NCBI GenBank assembly: GCA_947461125.1
Contig: CANHHX010000005.1
Span: 1 to 58,421 of the forward strand
Reading direction: 5' to 3'
DNA from: Bacteroidota bacterium
Lineage (GTDB): Bacteria; Bacteroidota; Bacteroidia; Chitinophagales; Chitinophagaceae
DNA: 58,421 bases
The stretch's first letter is position 1. Each line of letters opens with the position of its first letter. A program made the translations under genes and the position numbers. Shown here piece by piece: positions 34,648 to 44,300 of this stretch. The notes under the pieces were generated by a model. The model saw nothing but the letters and a program-made list of their open reading frames with translations, did no database searches and was not told the origin of the DNA.

Positions 34648-35376
34648 ATGTCTATTGAGGTAAAAGAGGTAAGCAAAAACTACGGTACGCAAAAAGCGGT
34701 TCAATCTATTAGTTTTTCTGTGGCAGCCGGAGCCGTGGTTGGTTTTTTAGGCCCCAATGGCGCCGGTAAAAGCACGACACTAAAAATGATTGCCGGCTAT
34801 TTAACGCCCGATACTGGTTCTATTTCCGTAAACGGAATAGATGTGGTAAAAGATCCAATTGCTGCTAAAAAACATATAGGTTATTTAGCAGAAGCCAATC
34901 CGCTTTACTTTGACATGTACGTTAAAGAATATCTTTCTTTTATTGGTAACGTGCATGACATTCAAGTTCTATCAAATGCCGTTGCAAATAGTATTGAACT
35001 TACCGGCTTAGGCGCCGAGTCGCATAAAAAAATAGGTCAATTATCTAAGGGCTATAAGCAGCGTGTAGGACTGGCCGCAGCACTTATTCATAACCCGCCC
35101 GTTTTATTATTAGACGAGCCCACTTCTGGTCTTGACCCCAATCAAATTATTGAAATTAGAAACGTAATTAGGGAGCAAGGGCAGGTTAAAACAGTGCTCT
35201 TTTCGTCACATATATTACAAGAAGTGGAAGCCATTTGCGCTAGTGCCCTGATATTATCAAAAGGTCAAATTGTGGCCAACGATTTATTGACTAATCTTTT
35301 AAGTAATAAGCGTCAAAGTCTTGAATCTGTATTTAGGTCCCTAACAAGTGGTTCAGAAACGCATATAAATGCTTAA
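34648..35376 (+). CDS. GldA-like ABC transporter ATP-binding protein, short form
   Basis: The 242-residue ATPase has Walker A GPNGAGKS (35-42), the signature LSKGYKQR (132-139), Walker B VLLLDEPTSGLDP (152-164) and the switch His in SSHILQEVE. The segment GYLAEANPLYFDMYVKEYL is typical of the gliding-motility GldA group. GldA-like proteins usually have about 300 residues, with an extra domain between the ATPase core and the LEDVFR-type end. Here the core runs almost directly into QSLESVFRSLT, so that domain is missing. No permease gene (gldF/gldG-like) is adjacent. Confidence 0.85.
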   Translation: MSIEVKEVSKNYGTQKAVQSISFSVAAGAVVGFLGPNGAGKSTTLKMIAGYLTPDTGSISVNGIDVVKDPIAAKKHIGYLAEANPLYFDMYVKEYLSFIGNVHDIQVLSNAVANSIELTGLGAESHKKIGQLSKGYKQRVGLAAALIHNPPVLLLDEPTSGLDPNQIIEIRNVIREQGQVKTVLFSSHILQEVEAICASALILSKGQIVANDLLTNLLSNKRQSLESVFRSLTSGSETHINA

Positions 35377-35409
35377 ATTGCATCCTTAATATCAAACAAT
35401 TAGTAATAA

Positions 35410-36717
<1,308 letters not shown>

Positions 36718-36727
36718 AATTTTGATT

Positions 36728-37030
36728 GTGAAAAAAGTAACATCCATACTGACCAATAAGTACCTCATTGCAGGTTTGTTTTTTGTTGTATGGATGTTAT
36801 TTTTTGATCAACGAAATTATTTTCAGCAAAAGGAAACGTTGGGGGAACTTGACAAGCTGGAAACAAAAAAAAGATACTACGAAGAGCAAATTGAAAAAGC
36901 CAAAGCTGAGCTTACCGATTTGCAAAATGACCCTGCTGCCCTCGAAAAATTTGCGCGCGAACGTTACCTCATGAAGCGTGATGGCGAAGACGTTTATATT
37001 ATCGAAGATTCTTTGGCTACTACAAAATAA
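36728..37030 (+). CDS. Septum-formation initiator FtsB/DivIC-like protein
   Basis: The 100-residue bitopic protein has a TM helix (about 12-28), a coiled coil (about 35-65) and the C-terminal ALEKFARERYLMKRDGEDVY motif typical of FtsB/DivIC. It takes part in the periplasmic FtsQLB/DivIB-DivIC complex. The probable start is GTG at 36728, which places the TM normally; an in-frame TTG lies two codons upstream. Enolase followed by ftsB/divIC is a common neighbourhood in many bacteria. Confidence 0.9.
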   Translation: MKKVTSILTNKYLIAGLFFVVWMLFFDQRNYFQQKETLGELDKLETKKRYYEEQIEKAKAELTDLQNDPAALEKFARERYLMKRDGEDVYIIEDSLATTK

Positions 37031-37058
37031 AGCAGGCCCTATCTCGTTTATAAAGGGT

Positions 37059-37286
37059 ATGGAACCGTTTAAAGAGGAAGATTTATTGTTGTATCTCTAT
37101 AAGGAGTGCCCCAAAGCCACTTCTGATGCCATACAAACTGCCCTAGAAGAAGGTTCTTATGAACTAGAAGAGCAGTTAAAAACGCTGCGTCGTTCCATAG
37201 CCCAGCTGAATGCATTAGAACTCAAAAGACCTTCTCTTTTTTCGCTAAAAGCGGTTAAAAATTATTCTAAAAAAGGATTGGACTAG
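37059..37286 (+). CDS. Small hypothetical helical protein between ftsB and nth
   Basis: The 75-residue charged, helix-rich protein contains LLLYLYKECPKATSDAIQTA and ends in basic residues. AAAGGG (37053-37058) lies directly before the ATG, too close to be a well-spaced ribosome site. It is packed between ftsB and nth with gaps of 28 and 7 bases, which supports it being a real gene. I do not recognise the family. Confidence 0.65.
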   Translation: MEPFKEEDLLLYLYKECPKATSDAIQTALEEGSYELEEQLKTLRRSIAQLNALELKRPSLFSLKAVKNYSKKGLD

Positions 37287-37293
37287 TATTTCC

Positions 37294-37950
37294 ATGACTA
37301 AAAAAGAAAGATACGCCGGCGTCATTGCTTATTTTGAAGCGCAGGTTCCTATCGCGGAAACGGAGCTTTTGTACAACAATCCTTTTGAGTTATTAGTGGC
37401 GGTTATTTTATCTGCACAGTGTACCGATAAACGTGTGAACCTCACAACCCCTTCTATTTTTGCAAAATTTCCGACCCCACAAAAAATGGCAAAGGCAAGT
37501 TTTGACGAGATGTTTGCACTCATAAAAAGCATTTCTTATCCAAGTAATAAGTCTAAGCATTTAATTGGTATGGCTAATTTACTGCTCTCCAAATTTGGCG
37601 GCGAAGTACCCATGACCGTCGATGAACTGGTGGAGCTTCCGGGTGTGGGTCGTAAAACAGCCAATGTAATTACGAGTGTTATTGATCAGCAACCCAATAT
37701 GGCTGTGGATACACACGTGTTTAGGGTGAGTAAAAGATTGGGACTGGTGGCTCAAAAAGCAAGTACGCCACTTGCCGTCGAAAAAGAACTCATCAAAAAT
37801 ATCCCTTCGGAACTGGTGCACAAAGCACACCACTGGCTAATATTACATGGCAGGTATACCTGCCTCGCTCGAACACCAAAATGTGACAGCTGTGGACTGC
37901 ATTCAAATTGCCGTTTTTACAATACCAAGGTTTTAAAAGTCAAATCCTAG
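37294..37950 (+). CDS. nth: Endonuclease III
   Basis: The 218-residue bifunctional DNA glycosylase/AP-lyase removes oxidised pyrimidines. The HhH LPGVGRKTANVI holds catalytic Lys121, and Asp139 is in MAVDTHVFR. The 4Fe-4S cluster ligands Cys190, Cys197, Cys200 and Cys206 have the canonical C-x6-C-x2-C-x5-C spacing. Its end overlaps the convergent outer-membrane protein gene by 18 bases. Confidence 0.97.
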   Translation: MTKKERYAGVIAYFEAQVPIAETELLYNNPFELLVAVILSAQCTDKRVNLTTPSIFAKFPTPQKMAKASFDEMFALIKSISYPSNKSKHLIGMANLLLSKFGGEVPMTVDELVELPGVGRKTANVITSVIDQQPNMAVDTHVFRVSKRLGLVAQKASTPLAVEKELIKNIPSELVHKAHHWLILHGRYTCLARTPKCDSCGLHSNCRFYNTKVLKVKS

Positions 37951-40900
37951 AGAGAAGTAATAAATGGGCTTTCCTTTAAATACGCCTTTCATAGGCCATG
38001 CTGCGTCTAGTTTCATAAAGTAGCCAAGTAAGGTACTTCTAACCCCAAAGCCATAACCACCCGCAAAAGGGCCAAGTCCTCCAGCATCAAGTTTTACTAC
38101 CACAGGAGAGTTGGCGTCAACAATCACATCACCGGGGCGTTTAATGCCGTTGTACTTGCCATTCCATGCCGTACCTAAATCAATAAACTGCGTAAGTTGG
38201 AAGTTGCGGAGAAAAGCGTTGTTGATGGGTTTGTTAAATATAGTTGCAAATAGCGGAAGTCTAAATTCAGAATTGATTACAAAGGCATTGTTACCATTTG
38301 CGATATTTTGTTGGTAGCCTCTCATATTTACCGCTAAGGATTGGAAAGCATAGCTCTGGTCCTGTGCTGGAAAATTTTGGCCATTAAACTTTGGATTGAT
38401 CCAACTATCAACACCGCCTAGGTAGTAAATAATTTTTTGTCCGCCCCACGAAAAATCAGCAGCTGCTCGGCCGGCCCAAATAAAATTTCTGTAAATTTTG
38501 TAATAGTAGCGCGCATCAAAACCTAGGTTTAATGTGGCTTTACCATTATTCATTTCTGTTTTTGTGCTTGGCATATTGATGTCAAGAAAAACTTTATAAC
38601 GTAGTCCGTTCCAAATATTTTGTGTTGGATTAATGGTATTATCATGTACATACTCTATGCGAGACACCATAAATTTACTAACCGTGTCAGGGTAGGAAAG
38701 AGCCCCTGGATCCGGATAACCCATGCTGTTGTCAAATGATTTTAAAATACCTCTGTCTATACGAAGGCCAAAAGTGGCACGTAAACTTTTTACTTCGTTA
38801 AAAGGATATGCAATATTACCTTGGAATAAATTGGTAATAAGCATATTGGTAAATGGAGAATTAAAATAGTTGGTTACATTGCTTCTGTAATATGTAGTAC
38901 CCCAATCAAATCTCTTTTTAAAGTTTTGGTAACTAAAAATGATATCCTTGTCTCTTAAATTGGTTCCAAAACGAATACCGCCCATAAACTTATGGTCCTC
39001 TAATAAATCACTGGTACCAATTCTTAAATTAAAATTGAAATTATTGCCGTTGTTTAATTGAATAGGACCCGAGCCACCTGCATAGGGCTGGTATCTATTA
39101 AGTAGTAAGTTATTTGAAAAACCACTTAAAATATAGTCGCTACTAAATTTAAGTCGGTAATCATACAGCTTGGAGTCGTTTAAAATGTTTTTTGCTTTTG
39201 CAGTAAGTATTTCAGCTCTTTTTACAGAAAAACTATCTGTGGGTTCATCTGAAAATTCTGATTGAAAAAGATTGGCTCTCGACGAGGTGTCAATTGTTTT
39301 TTTGTATACAATGGCTTTACCTTCTGATGCCCTCGTTTCGTCCATTACTTTTTTCATGAAAGTAGTAGGTCTTAAATTGAGGTTTCTTTTTTTAAGTGCG
39401 ATAGAGTCTACGCGTAATTTGTATAAAAATTTATAATCCCCTTCGCGTCTTACTTCGCTCACCTGTCCTTTGTCGCCAGCGATTCTAGTTTCTAGCAGTG
39501 AGCTTTGGTAGTTGGTAATAGGGAATGTGTAGGTAGAGTCTTTGTATACTTGAAAAAAACTAATGCTATCTGGTTTCTCTCTTTGCCATGCATTAAGGGT
39601 AGAGTCAATTTCTTTGGGCGATGCGTTGCGTAGCATATCGTCACCAATATGATACAGCGTATCTAGTCCATTTCTTTGGGTTGCAAAAAATCCAGCCCAT
39701 CTATTCCCCACACCGTTTTCGTCCGATACAAAAGTAAAGTGATTGGTATTGTAGCCCATGGGATAGCTCGTGTTTCCATATTTTAAATTGGTGAGCTGTG
39801 TAATTTGTTTGTTTTTGCTATTGTTTAAATAGTCTACCATAAAAATATTAAAATGGTACCTACTAGGAATGGCGGTATCGCTGTTAGGCGCATAGGGGCT
39901 AGGTCTGTTGGACGAAAATAGAATACCAGATTTGTTAGGAAAAGAAACAAAACTTGGATGTAAATCATCGTAAATATCGTCTGTAAACTGCGTTAATTGG
40001 TTCTCTTCAATTTTATAGGTATAAATATCGGTATGTCCATTTTTTGCAGCACTCATCACAATATTATTTGCGTCTAGCATGTACGAGGCGTCTAAAATTT
40101 GATCGATGCCCTCAATTTTTTGCTTGAATCTTTTGATCCGCGTCACCACGTCATACACAAACATTTTAATGGCGCCTTCTTCCGAATAGATCACGAGTAA
40201 TCTGGTGCCTTTGTTATCCCAAGCCATGATGGGATAGTTCGGGTTGATATCTCCTTGGTTGGTTCTTACGCCCGATTTTAAAAGCACTCGACCATCGTAA
40301 AAATTTTCCATCAGCTTCACACTGTAAATACCTCTATTAAATTCTACCACCGCATAATTGTTGCTTTTTGGATTTGGGTTGGCTTGAAATCTGAAATAAT
40401 CTTTTTTAGAAACGTCTTCCGAAATATTCAATTGACCCTTTGGTGAATTCTTTCGTTGACGAATATCTTTTGCGTATTTATCTTGTTCATATTCCATGAA
40501 TTCAGATAAAACTTCTTTAAATTTCTTTTTACAAACTTTTAAAAAGGCGCTGTTTAGGTTCTTATAAATTCTAGCTAAATAAAGTAGGTAGGTAATATTT
40601 TCCTTTCTATACTTTACGCTTATAAAATTCCAGAAGGCATGCCCTGCAAGGGTTGGCTTGTCAAATGCAAACTGATAAAAAGTATTGTACCTACCACTGA
40701 GCATCGCACTTTTAAGCGCGTCGTCTTTTTCTACGCTCCAGTTTTCAGCTGCATATGCAACATACCCGTCTAACATCCATTTGGGTAAATCAAGTAATGC
40801 TTGGTTGCTAGCAAATTCTCCAATGTCTTCTCCAAAGAGTAAATTATCAGACAATACTTTTGCAATACCCTCTTTAACTTGCCTTTTTAAATTGGCGTGG

Positions 40901-41286
40901 TTACCATCAAAGTAAACCACAATTTTATTGTTAACAAGCTTGGTTAAACCACCGGCACTTTGCCAATCGGATCCAAGTCCAATATTGCTACTCTTGTAAT
41001 CATCATAATTACTGTATACGATAATATTGGCTCTACGTTGTAAAGCGTATTCTACAAAATTTTCGATTGCGCCTAATTCCTGCTCTGCTACCTGTGCCAC
41101 AAACTTGCCAAGTTCTACGCCACCTTGTGAAGTATAGGTATTAAAATTGGGGGATTGATGAAACTTCCACACCAGTTTTTTATATTGCACTCTATTCTTA
41201 CCATACTCAACAGCATTCACCTGAGCTTGGCTCAAAAAAGCCAAACTACTCATGATAAAAATCAGTCCTATTCTTTTCAATTTCAT
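37933..41286 (-). CDS. Outer-membrane protein: inactive protease-like domain, TolB-like propeller and beta-barrel
   Basis: The 1117-residue protein has a signal peptide (1-22). An N-terminal domain (about 35-270) resembles the peptidase MA-like gluzincins fused to beta-propellers in Bacteroidota. Where HExxH is expected the sequence reads KEGIA (138-142), and the usual E of the W..EG..Y segment is Asp173 in PKWMLDGYVAY, so it looks catalytically dead. A TolB/WD40-type propeller follows (about 300-600; IMAWDNKGTRLLVIYS, FPNKSGILFSSNRPSP). The C-terminal part, about 720-1117, is a BamA/Omp85-like barrel ending in YYFSLGFDF. The ATG at 41286 is preferred over an upstream TTG. Role unknown. Confidence 0.75.
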   Translation of the reverse strand: MKLKRIGLIFIMSSLAFLSQAQVNAVEYGKNRVQYKKLVWKFHQSPNFNTYTSQGGVELGKFVAQVAEQELGAIENFVEYALQRRANIIVYSNYDDYKSSNIGLGSDWQSAGGLTKLVNNKIVVYFDGNHANLKRQVKEGIAKVLSDNLLFGEDIGEFASNQALLDLPKWMLDGYVAYAAENWSVEKDDALKSAMLSGRYNTFYQFAFDKPTLAGHAFWNFISVKYRKENITYLLYLARIYKNLNSAFLKVCKKKFKEVLSEFMEYEQDKYAKDIRQRKNSPKGQLNISEDVSKKDYFRFQANPNPKSNNYAVVEFNRGIYSVKLMENFYDGRVLLKSGVRTNQGDINPNYPIMAWDNKGTRLLVIYSEEGAIKMFVYDVVTRIKRFKQKIEGIDQILDASYMLDANNIVMSAAKNGHTDIYTYKIEENQLTQFTDDIYDDLHPSFVSFPNKSGILFSSNRPSPYAPNSDTAIPSRYHFNIFMVDYLNNSKNKQITQLTNLKYGNTSYPMGYNTNHFTFVSDENGVGNRWAGFFATQRNGLDTLYHIGDDMLRNASPKEIDSTLNAWQREKPDSISFFQVYKDSTYTFPITNYQSSLLETRIAGDKGQVSEVRREGDYKFLYKLRVDSIALKKRNLNLRPTTFMKKVMDETRASEGKAIVYKKTIDTSSRANLFQSEFSDEPTDSFSVKRAEILTAKAKNILNDSKLYDYRLKFSSDYILSGFSNNLLLNRYQPYAGGSGPIQLNNGNNFNFNLRIGTSDLLEDHKFMGGIRFGTNLRDKDIIFSYQNFKKRFDWGTTYYRSNVTNYFNSPFTNMLITNLFQGNIAYPFNEVKSLRATFGLRIDRGILKSFDNSMGYPDPGALSYPDTVSKFMVSRIEYVHDNTINPTQNIWNGLRYKVFLDINMPSTKTEMNNGKATLNLGFDARYYYKIYRNFIWAGRAAADFSWGGQKIIYYLGGVDSWINPKFNGQNFPAQDQSYAFQSLAVNMRGYQQNIANGNNAFVINSEFRLPLFATIFNKPINNAFLRNFQLTQFIDLGTAWNGKYNGIKRPGDVIVDANSPVVVKLDAGGLGPFAGGYGFGVRSTLLGYFMKLDAAWPMKGVFKGKPIYYFSLGFDF

Positions 41287-41345
41287 ATCCAAACTTAGTT
41301 ATTTAAAATTAATCAATTACCTCGTAAAATTTTCATAAAACGCGT

Positions 41346-41981
41346 ATGATCCATATTAAAGCCTTCACTTTTAGCCCAATTTCAGAAAATACCTATGTTT
41401 TATACAACAACGAGGGCAAAGCAATCATTATTGACCCCGGTTGTTACTTCCCCGCAGAGCAGGAAACCTTGCAAAATTTTCTTGCTGATAAAGGATTGAC
41501 ACCGGTTTACCTGCTTAATACGCATTGCCACCTCGATCATGTGTTTGGCAACAAATGGGTACATGAAACCTATGGCTTGGAGCTGCACATGCACCCCAAC
41601 GAAGAAGCGATGTTAGCCCTGGCTCCGGTATCGGGAGAACGGTGGGGCTTGCCCTTTCAAAACTATGCGGGGCCACTCCATTTTTTAAATGACGGCGACA
41701 CCGTATTATTAGGAGACACTGAAATTCAAGTGATTTTAGCACCAGGTCATTCGCCAGGAAGTATATGCTTTTATATCCCATCCCAAGGAGATTTGTTAGG
41801 TGGCGATGTTTTATTTAGAGGGAGTATAGGTAGAACGGACCTGCCAGGTGGCGATACAGAAACGCTTTTAAATAGCATTCGAGAAAAGCTTTGGGTCTTG
41901 CCCGATGAAACGGTGGTCTATTCGGGTCATGGCATAAAAACGACCATTGGATATGAAAAACGAAACAATCCTTTTTTGTAA
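41346..41981 (+). CDS. MBL-fold hydrolase, glyoxalase II-like
   Basis: The 211-residue single-domain enzyme has the full metal set NTHCHLDHVFG (HxHxDH), APGHSPGSICFY, GGDVLFRGSIGRTDLPGGD and YSGHG. This pattern matches the glyoxalase II-like (YcbL) group, which hydrolyses thioesters such as hydroxyacylglutathione analogues. The substrate in this organism is uncertain. The gene is divergent from the outer-membrane protein and convergent, with a 5-base gap, on the clan CD-like gene. Confidence 0.9.
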   Translation: MIHIKAFTFSPISENTYVLYNNEGKAIIIDPGCYFPAEQETLQNFLADKGLTPVYLLNTHCHLDHVFGNKWVHETYGLELHMHPNEEAMLALAPVSGERWGLPFQNYAGPLHFLNDGDTVLLGDTEIQVILAPGHSPGSICFYIPSQGDLLGGDVLFRGSIGRTDLPGGDTETLLNSIREKLWVLPDETVVYSGHGIKTTIGYEKRNNPFL

Positions 41982-41986
41982 ATCAT

Positions 41987-44152
41987 TTATTGCGCTGTCC
42001 GATATGTTTTCAAGAGCATGAGTCCTATATTTTTATAAGGAGGAATATAGTCCTGAAAACTTGTTTTAGCAGTTCCTTTTAGTTGTTCATTGAGTTGTTT
42101 CCAAATACTGCGCCAAACAATATCTTTTCCTTTTTCAAGCGTCTCCGCTATTTGTCTTAATAGTGCAGCGTTAATGACGCCTTTACCTATTTGCTTGCTG
42201 GCAATGACCTGCGTTTCTGGTGCCCGGCTTAGTACCGAAGCTAATTTTTGATAACCGCCACAACTTCCTAATAGCACAAGTTTTGCGCTACTATCAATAC
42301 CTGCAATCGTGTGGTTTGCATAATAGCTATGTCCTCTATGAACAATAATGCTAGGCGATATTTCTTCCGCTATTAAGTAAGCCGTTAAACTGTCTTGTGC
42401 TTTTAAATCGAGTTCTTCTTTTTCATCAAGTGGAGCATTTGCAAAAATGTGCACACGACCATTTATGCTACTCACTTCGGCCCAATATTTTTGTTTGTTT
42501 ATTTTCCAACCAGGCTTGTTAAAACTATTGATAAAGGCATTGAATATTTGTGCGCCATCTTTGTCACCATAAAAATATTGTCTGATCACTATTTTTTGTT
42601 GGTTGTTTTTTAATGAATTAAATCCAAGCAATCCAACGCTATTGAGTAGTAAATGCGAATTGTTATTTGTTTGATTATCCGCTACAACAGCCGTGCACAA
42701 ATCATCTAATAACGTATAGAGCGCACTGTTTTTATTTTTTCTAATTTCTGTAAGTAATAAATTTCGCAGGCTGGTATCTGAAATACTTGAAAAAGCATCC
42801 GCAACGTCAACAGCGTCTTCGATTGTAGGCAGTTTATCTAAATCACGCACAAAGCTGCGCATATAATGACCACTTGCTTCTAATGGCATGTGCGATAAAA
42901 AATCTTGAAGCGTATTGTAATTGGCAGCTAATGCAATAAATTTTTTGAAATAATCTTGATGCACCATTTCAAATAAATCCTGTGTAGTTTTGCTTCCAAG
43001 TTTTTGTATAATTAGCGGGTAAATCCCTGATACAAAACTAGACGTGTAGAGTTCGTCGGCACCGAGTACGGCTATATAATAAAGCTCCTCAACTGATAAA
43101 TTAGCTAGTTTTTTAAACCTTATGCTACTTGCTTCGGTTTGATGTAACCCATTGATGTCATTAACGTACAGTTCCATTACCAGGCTTTTAAGTTTTGTCA
43201 AAAGCGCTGTTTCGGCCACTAGTTTTTCCCCTACTTTTTTTCTTTGTACCTGCTCTGTTCTGGTATGTATCAGAAGTTTAAAATAATTTTCGGACTGATC
43301 TTCTGGTATGAGTGGTGTAATGGTATCGATGCTCATTTTTCCGGTATAGAGGGCGTCTAAAAACGGATAATAATAACGTCCCGTTTTCATAAATGCAAGC
43401 CTGCCAATCCATTTAACGAGCGGGTGATTAATAGACTGTATTTTTTTACCAAGTGCACTCGGTGCTGCTGCATAATTGTATACCATTTCTGCGTTCTTAA
43501 ATGCAGCAGCAATGAGTATACTATCCGCATATCTATTACTAGAAATTTCGGGGCCTTGTTTGTCTAAAATTTGTAGAATTTGACCGGGGTTATTTTGACA
43601 GTTTTTTAATACCAGCCTATCTCTTGACGCAGCATAGCCAATATTATCCGTAAAGCTACCGGTAGCTAGTACTATGGTACCCACTTTACTATCTTCATTT
43701 TCTATAATAGCGCTAATAGTAAGGCCTTTTGCGCTCATCTGCATGGCCGCGGTATATGCACGAATAGTATGCATCACTTGTTGGGTATTTAACTTAGTGA
43801 GTTTGAGCCCTAACTGAATTTCAATCAATAAATTATTGAGGCCGCGCAGCCATTTAAATTTTTCATTGTCACGCAGCATCGAATTTGATTCAATCCACTT
43901 TCTGTTTTCAAAAACCACCGATTGTATACTATCCCTTAATAATGGAGTTTCAGCAAATAAAGGATGCTTAACGAGAGCATTTTCGTTTTCCATGATATAA
44001 TCGTGACTTAACTGCCTCATCGTAGGAATGGGCGGCATCGGTCCCCCCTTTTCACTAGATTGAGCTGCTAGGGTCATGCTGCATAACATTAGCCATACCG
44101 CTATGGTAATAGGCAAAAAAGCAGATTTTAATGGGCGTCTATTGTTTTTCAT
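41987..44152 (-). CDS. Secreted helical protein with a possible clan CD (caspase-like) C-terminal domain
   Basis: The 721-residue protein has a long signal peptide (about 1-32), then a mostly helical region (about 40-560) without recognised domains. The C-terminal block has a hydrophobic strand plus His (PSIIVHRGHSYY, His608, with His605 nearby) and 23 residues later a hydrophobic strand plus Cys (LVLLGSCGGYQ, Cys631). This strand-HG / strand-C order resembles clan CD peptidases (caspases, separase, CHAT). The domain ends with ETLEKGKDIVWRSIWKQLNE. The function is not known. It is divergent from the two-component system. Confidence 0.6.
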   Translation of the reverse strand: MKNNRRPLKSAFLPITIAVWLMLCSMTLAAQSSEKGGPMPPIPTMRQLSHDYIMENENALVKHPLFAETPLLRDSIQSVVFENRKWIESNSMLRDNEKFKWLRGLNNLLIEIQLGLKLTKLNTQQVMHTIRAYTAAMQMSAKGLTISAIIENEDSKVGTIVLATGSFTDNIGYAASRDRLVLKNCQNNPGQILQILDKQGPEISSNRYADSILIAAAFKNAEMVYNYAAAPSALGKKIQSINHPLVKWIGRLAFMKTGRYYYPFLDALYTGKMSIDTITPLIPEDQSENYFKLLIHTRTEQVQRKKVGEKLVAETALLTKLKSLVMELYVNDINGLHQTEASSIRFKKLANLSVEELYYIAVLGADELYTSSFVSGIYPLIIQKLGSKTTQDLFEMVHQDYFKKFIALAANYNTLQDFLSHMPLEASGHYMRSFVRDLDKLPTIEDAVDVADAFSSISDTSLRNLLLTEIRKNKNSALYTLLDDLCTAVVADNQTNNNSHLLLNSVGLLGFNSLKNNQQKIVIRQYFYGDKDGAQIFNAFINSFNKPGWKINKQKYWAEVSSINGRVHIFANAPLDEKEELDLKAQDSLTAYLIAEEISPSIIVHRGHSYYANHTIAGIDSSAKLVLLGSCGGYQKLASVLSRAPETQVIASKQIGKGVINAALLRQIAETLEKGKDIVWRSIWKQLNEQLKGTAKTSFQDYIPPYKNIGLMLLKTYRTAQ

Positions 44153-44177
44153 TTGAAATCTTGTAAAAATACAACCT

Positions 44178-44192
44178 TCTAACCCAGTTAGA
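44178..44192. repeat. Inverted repeat in the clan CD-like/response-regulator intergenic region
   Basis: TCTAAC and GTTAGA form perfect 6-base arms around CCA. The site lies about 25 bases upstream of the clan CD-like gene and 109 bases from the response regulator. It is a possible operator. Confidence 0.35.
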
Positions 44193-44212
44193 GGCTAATT
44201 TTGTTATTGGAC

Positions 44213-44222
44213 CCTTTAAAGG
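44213..44222. repeat. 10-base palindrome in the same intergenic region
   Basis: CCTTTAAAGG is perfectly self-complementary. It lies between the other two inverted repeats of this 148-base region. It may be part of an operator array or chance in AT-rich DNA. Confidence 0.3.
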
Positions 44223-44260
44223 CTTAACAATTACATAATATTCCTAAAAGAGGGCTTTAC

Positions 44261-44281
44261 CAAACTTTAAAATTAAGTTTG
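44261..44281. promoter_or_regulatory. 21-base hyphenated palindrome covering the candidate -7 of the two-component operon
   Basis: CAAACTT (44261-44267) and AAGTTTG (44275-44281) are perfect 7-base arms with a 7-base spacer. TAAGTTTG at 44274-44281 matches the -7 consensus for the response regulator, whose ATG is 20 bases further. The symmetry gives a near match to the consensus on the other strand too. The -33 region is poor. Confidence 0.45.
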
Positions 44282-44300
44282 TCTAAATTATTTTAGCATT

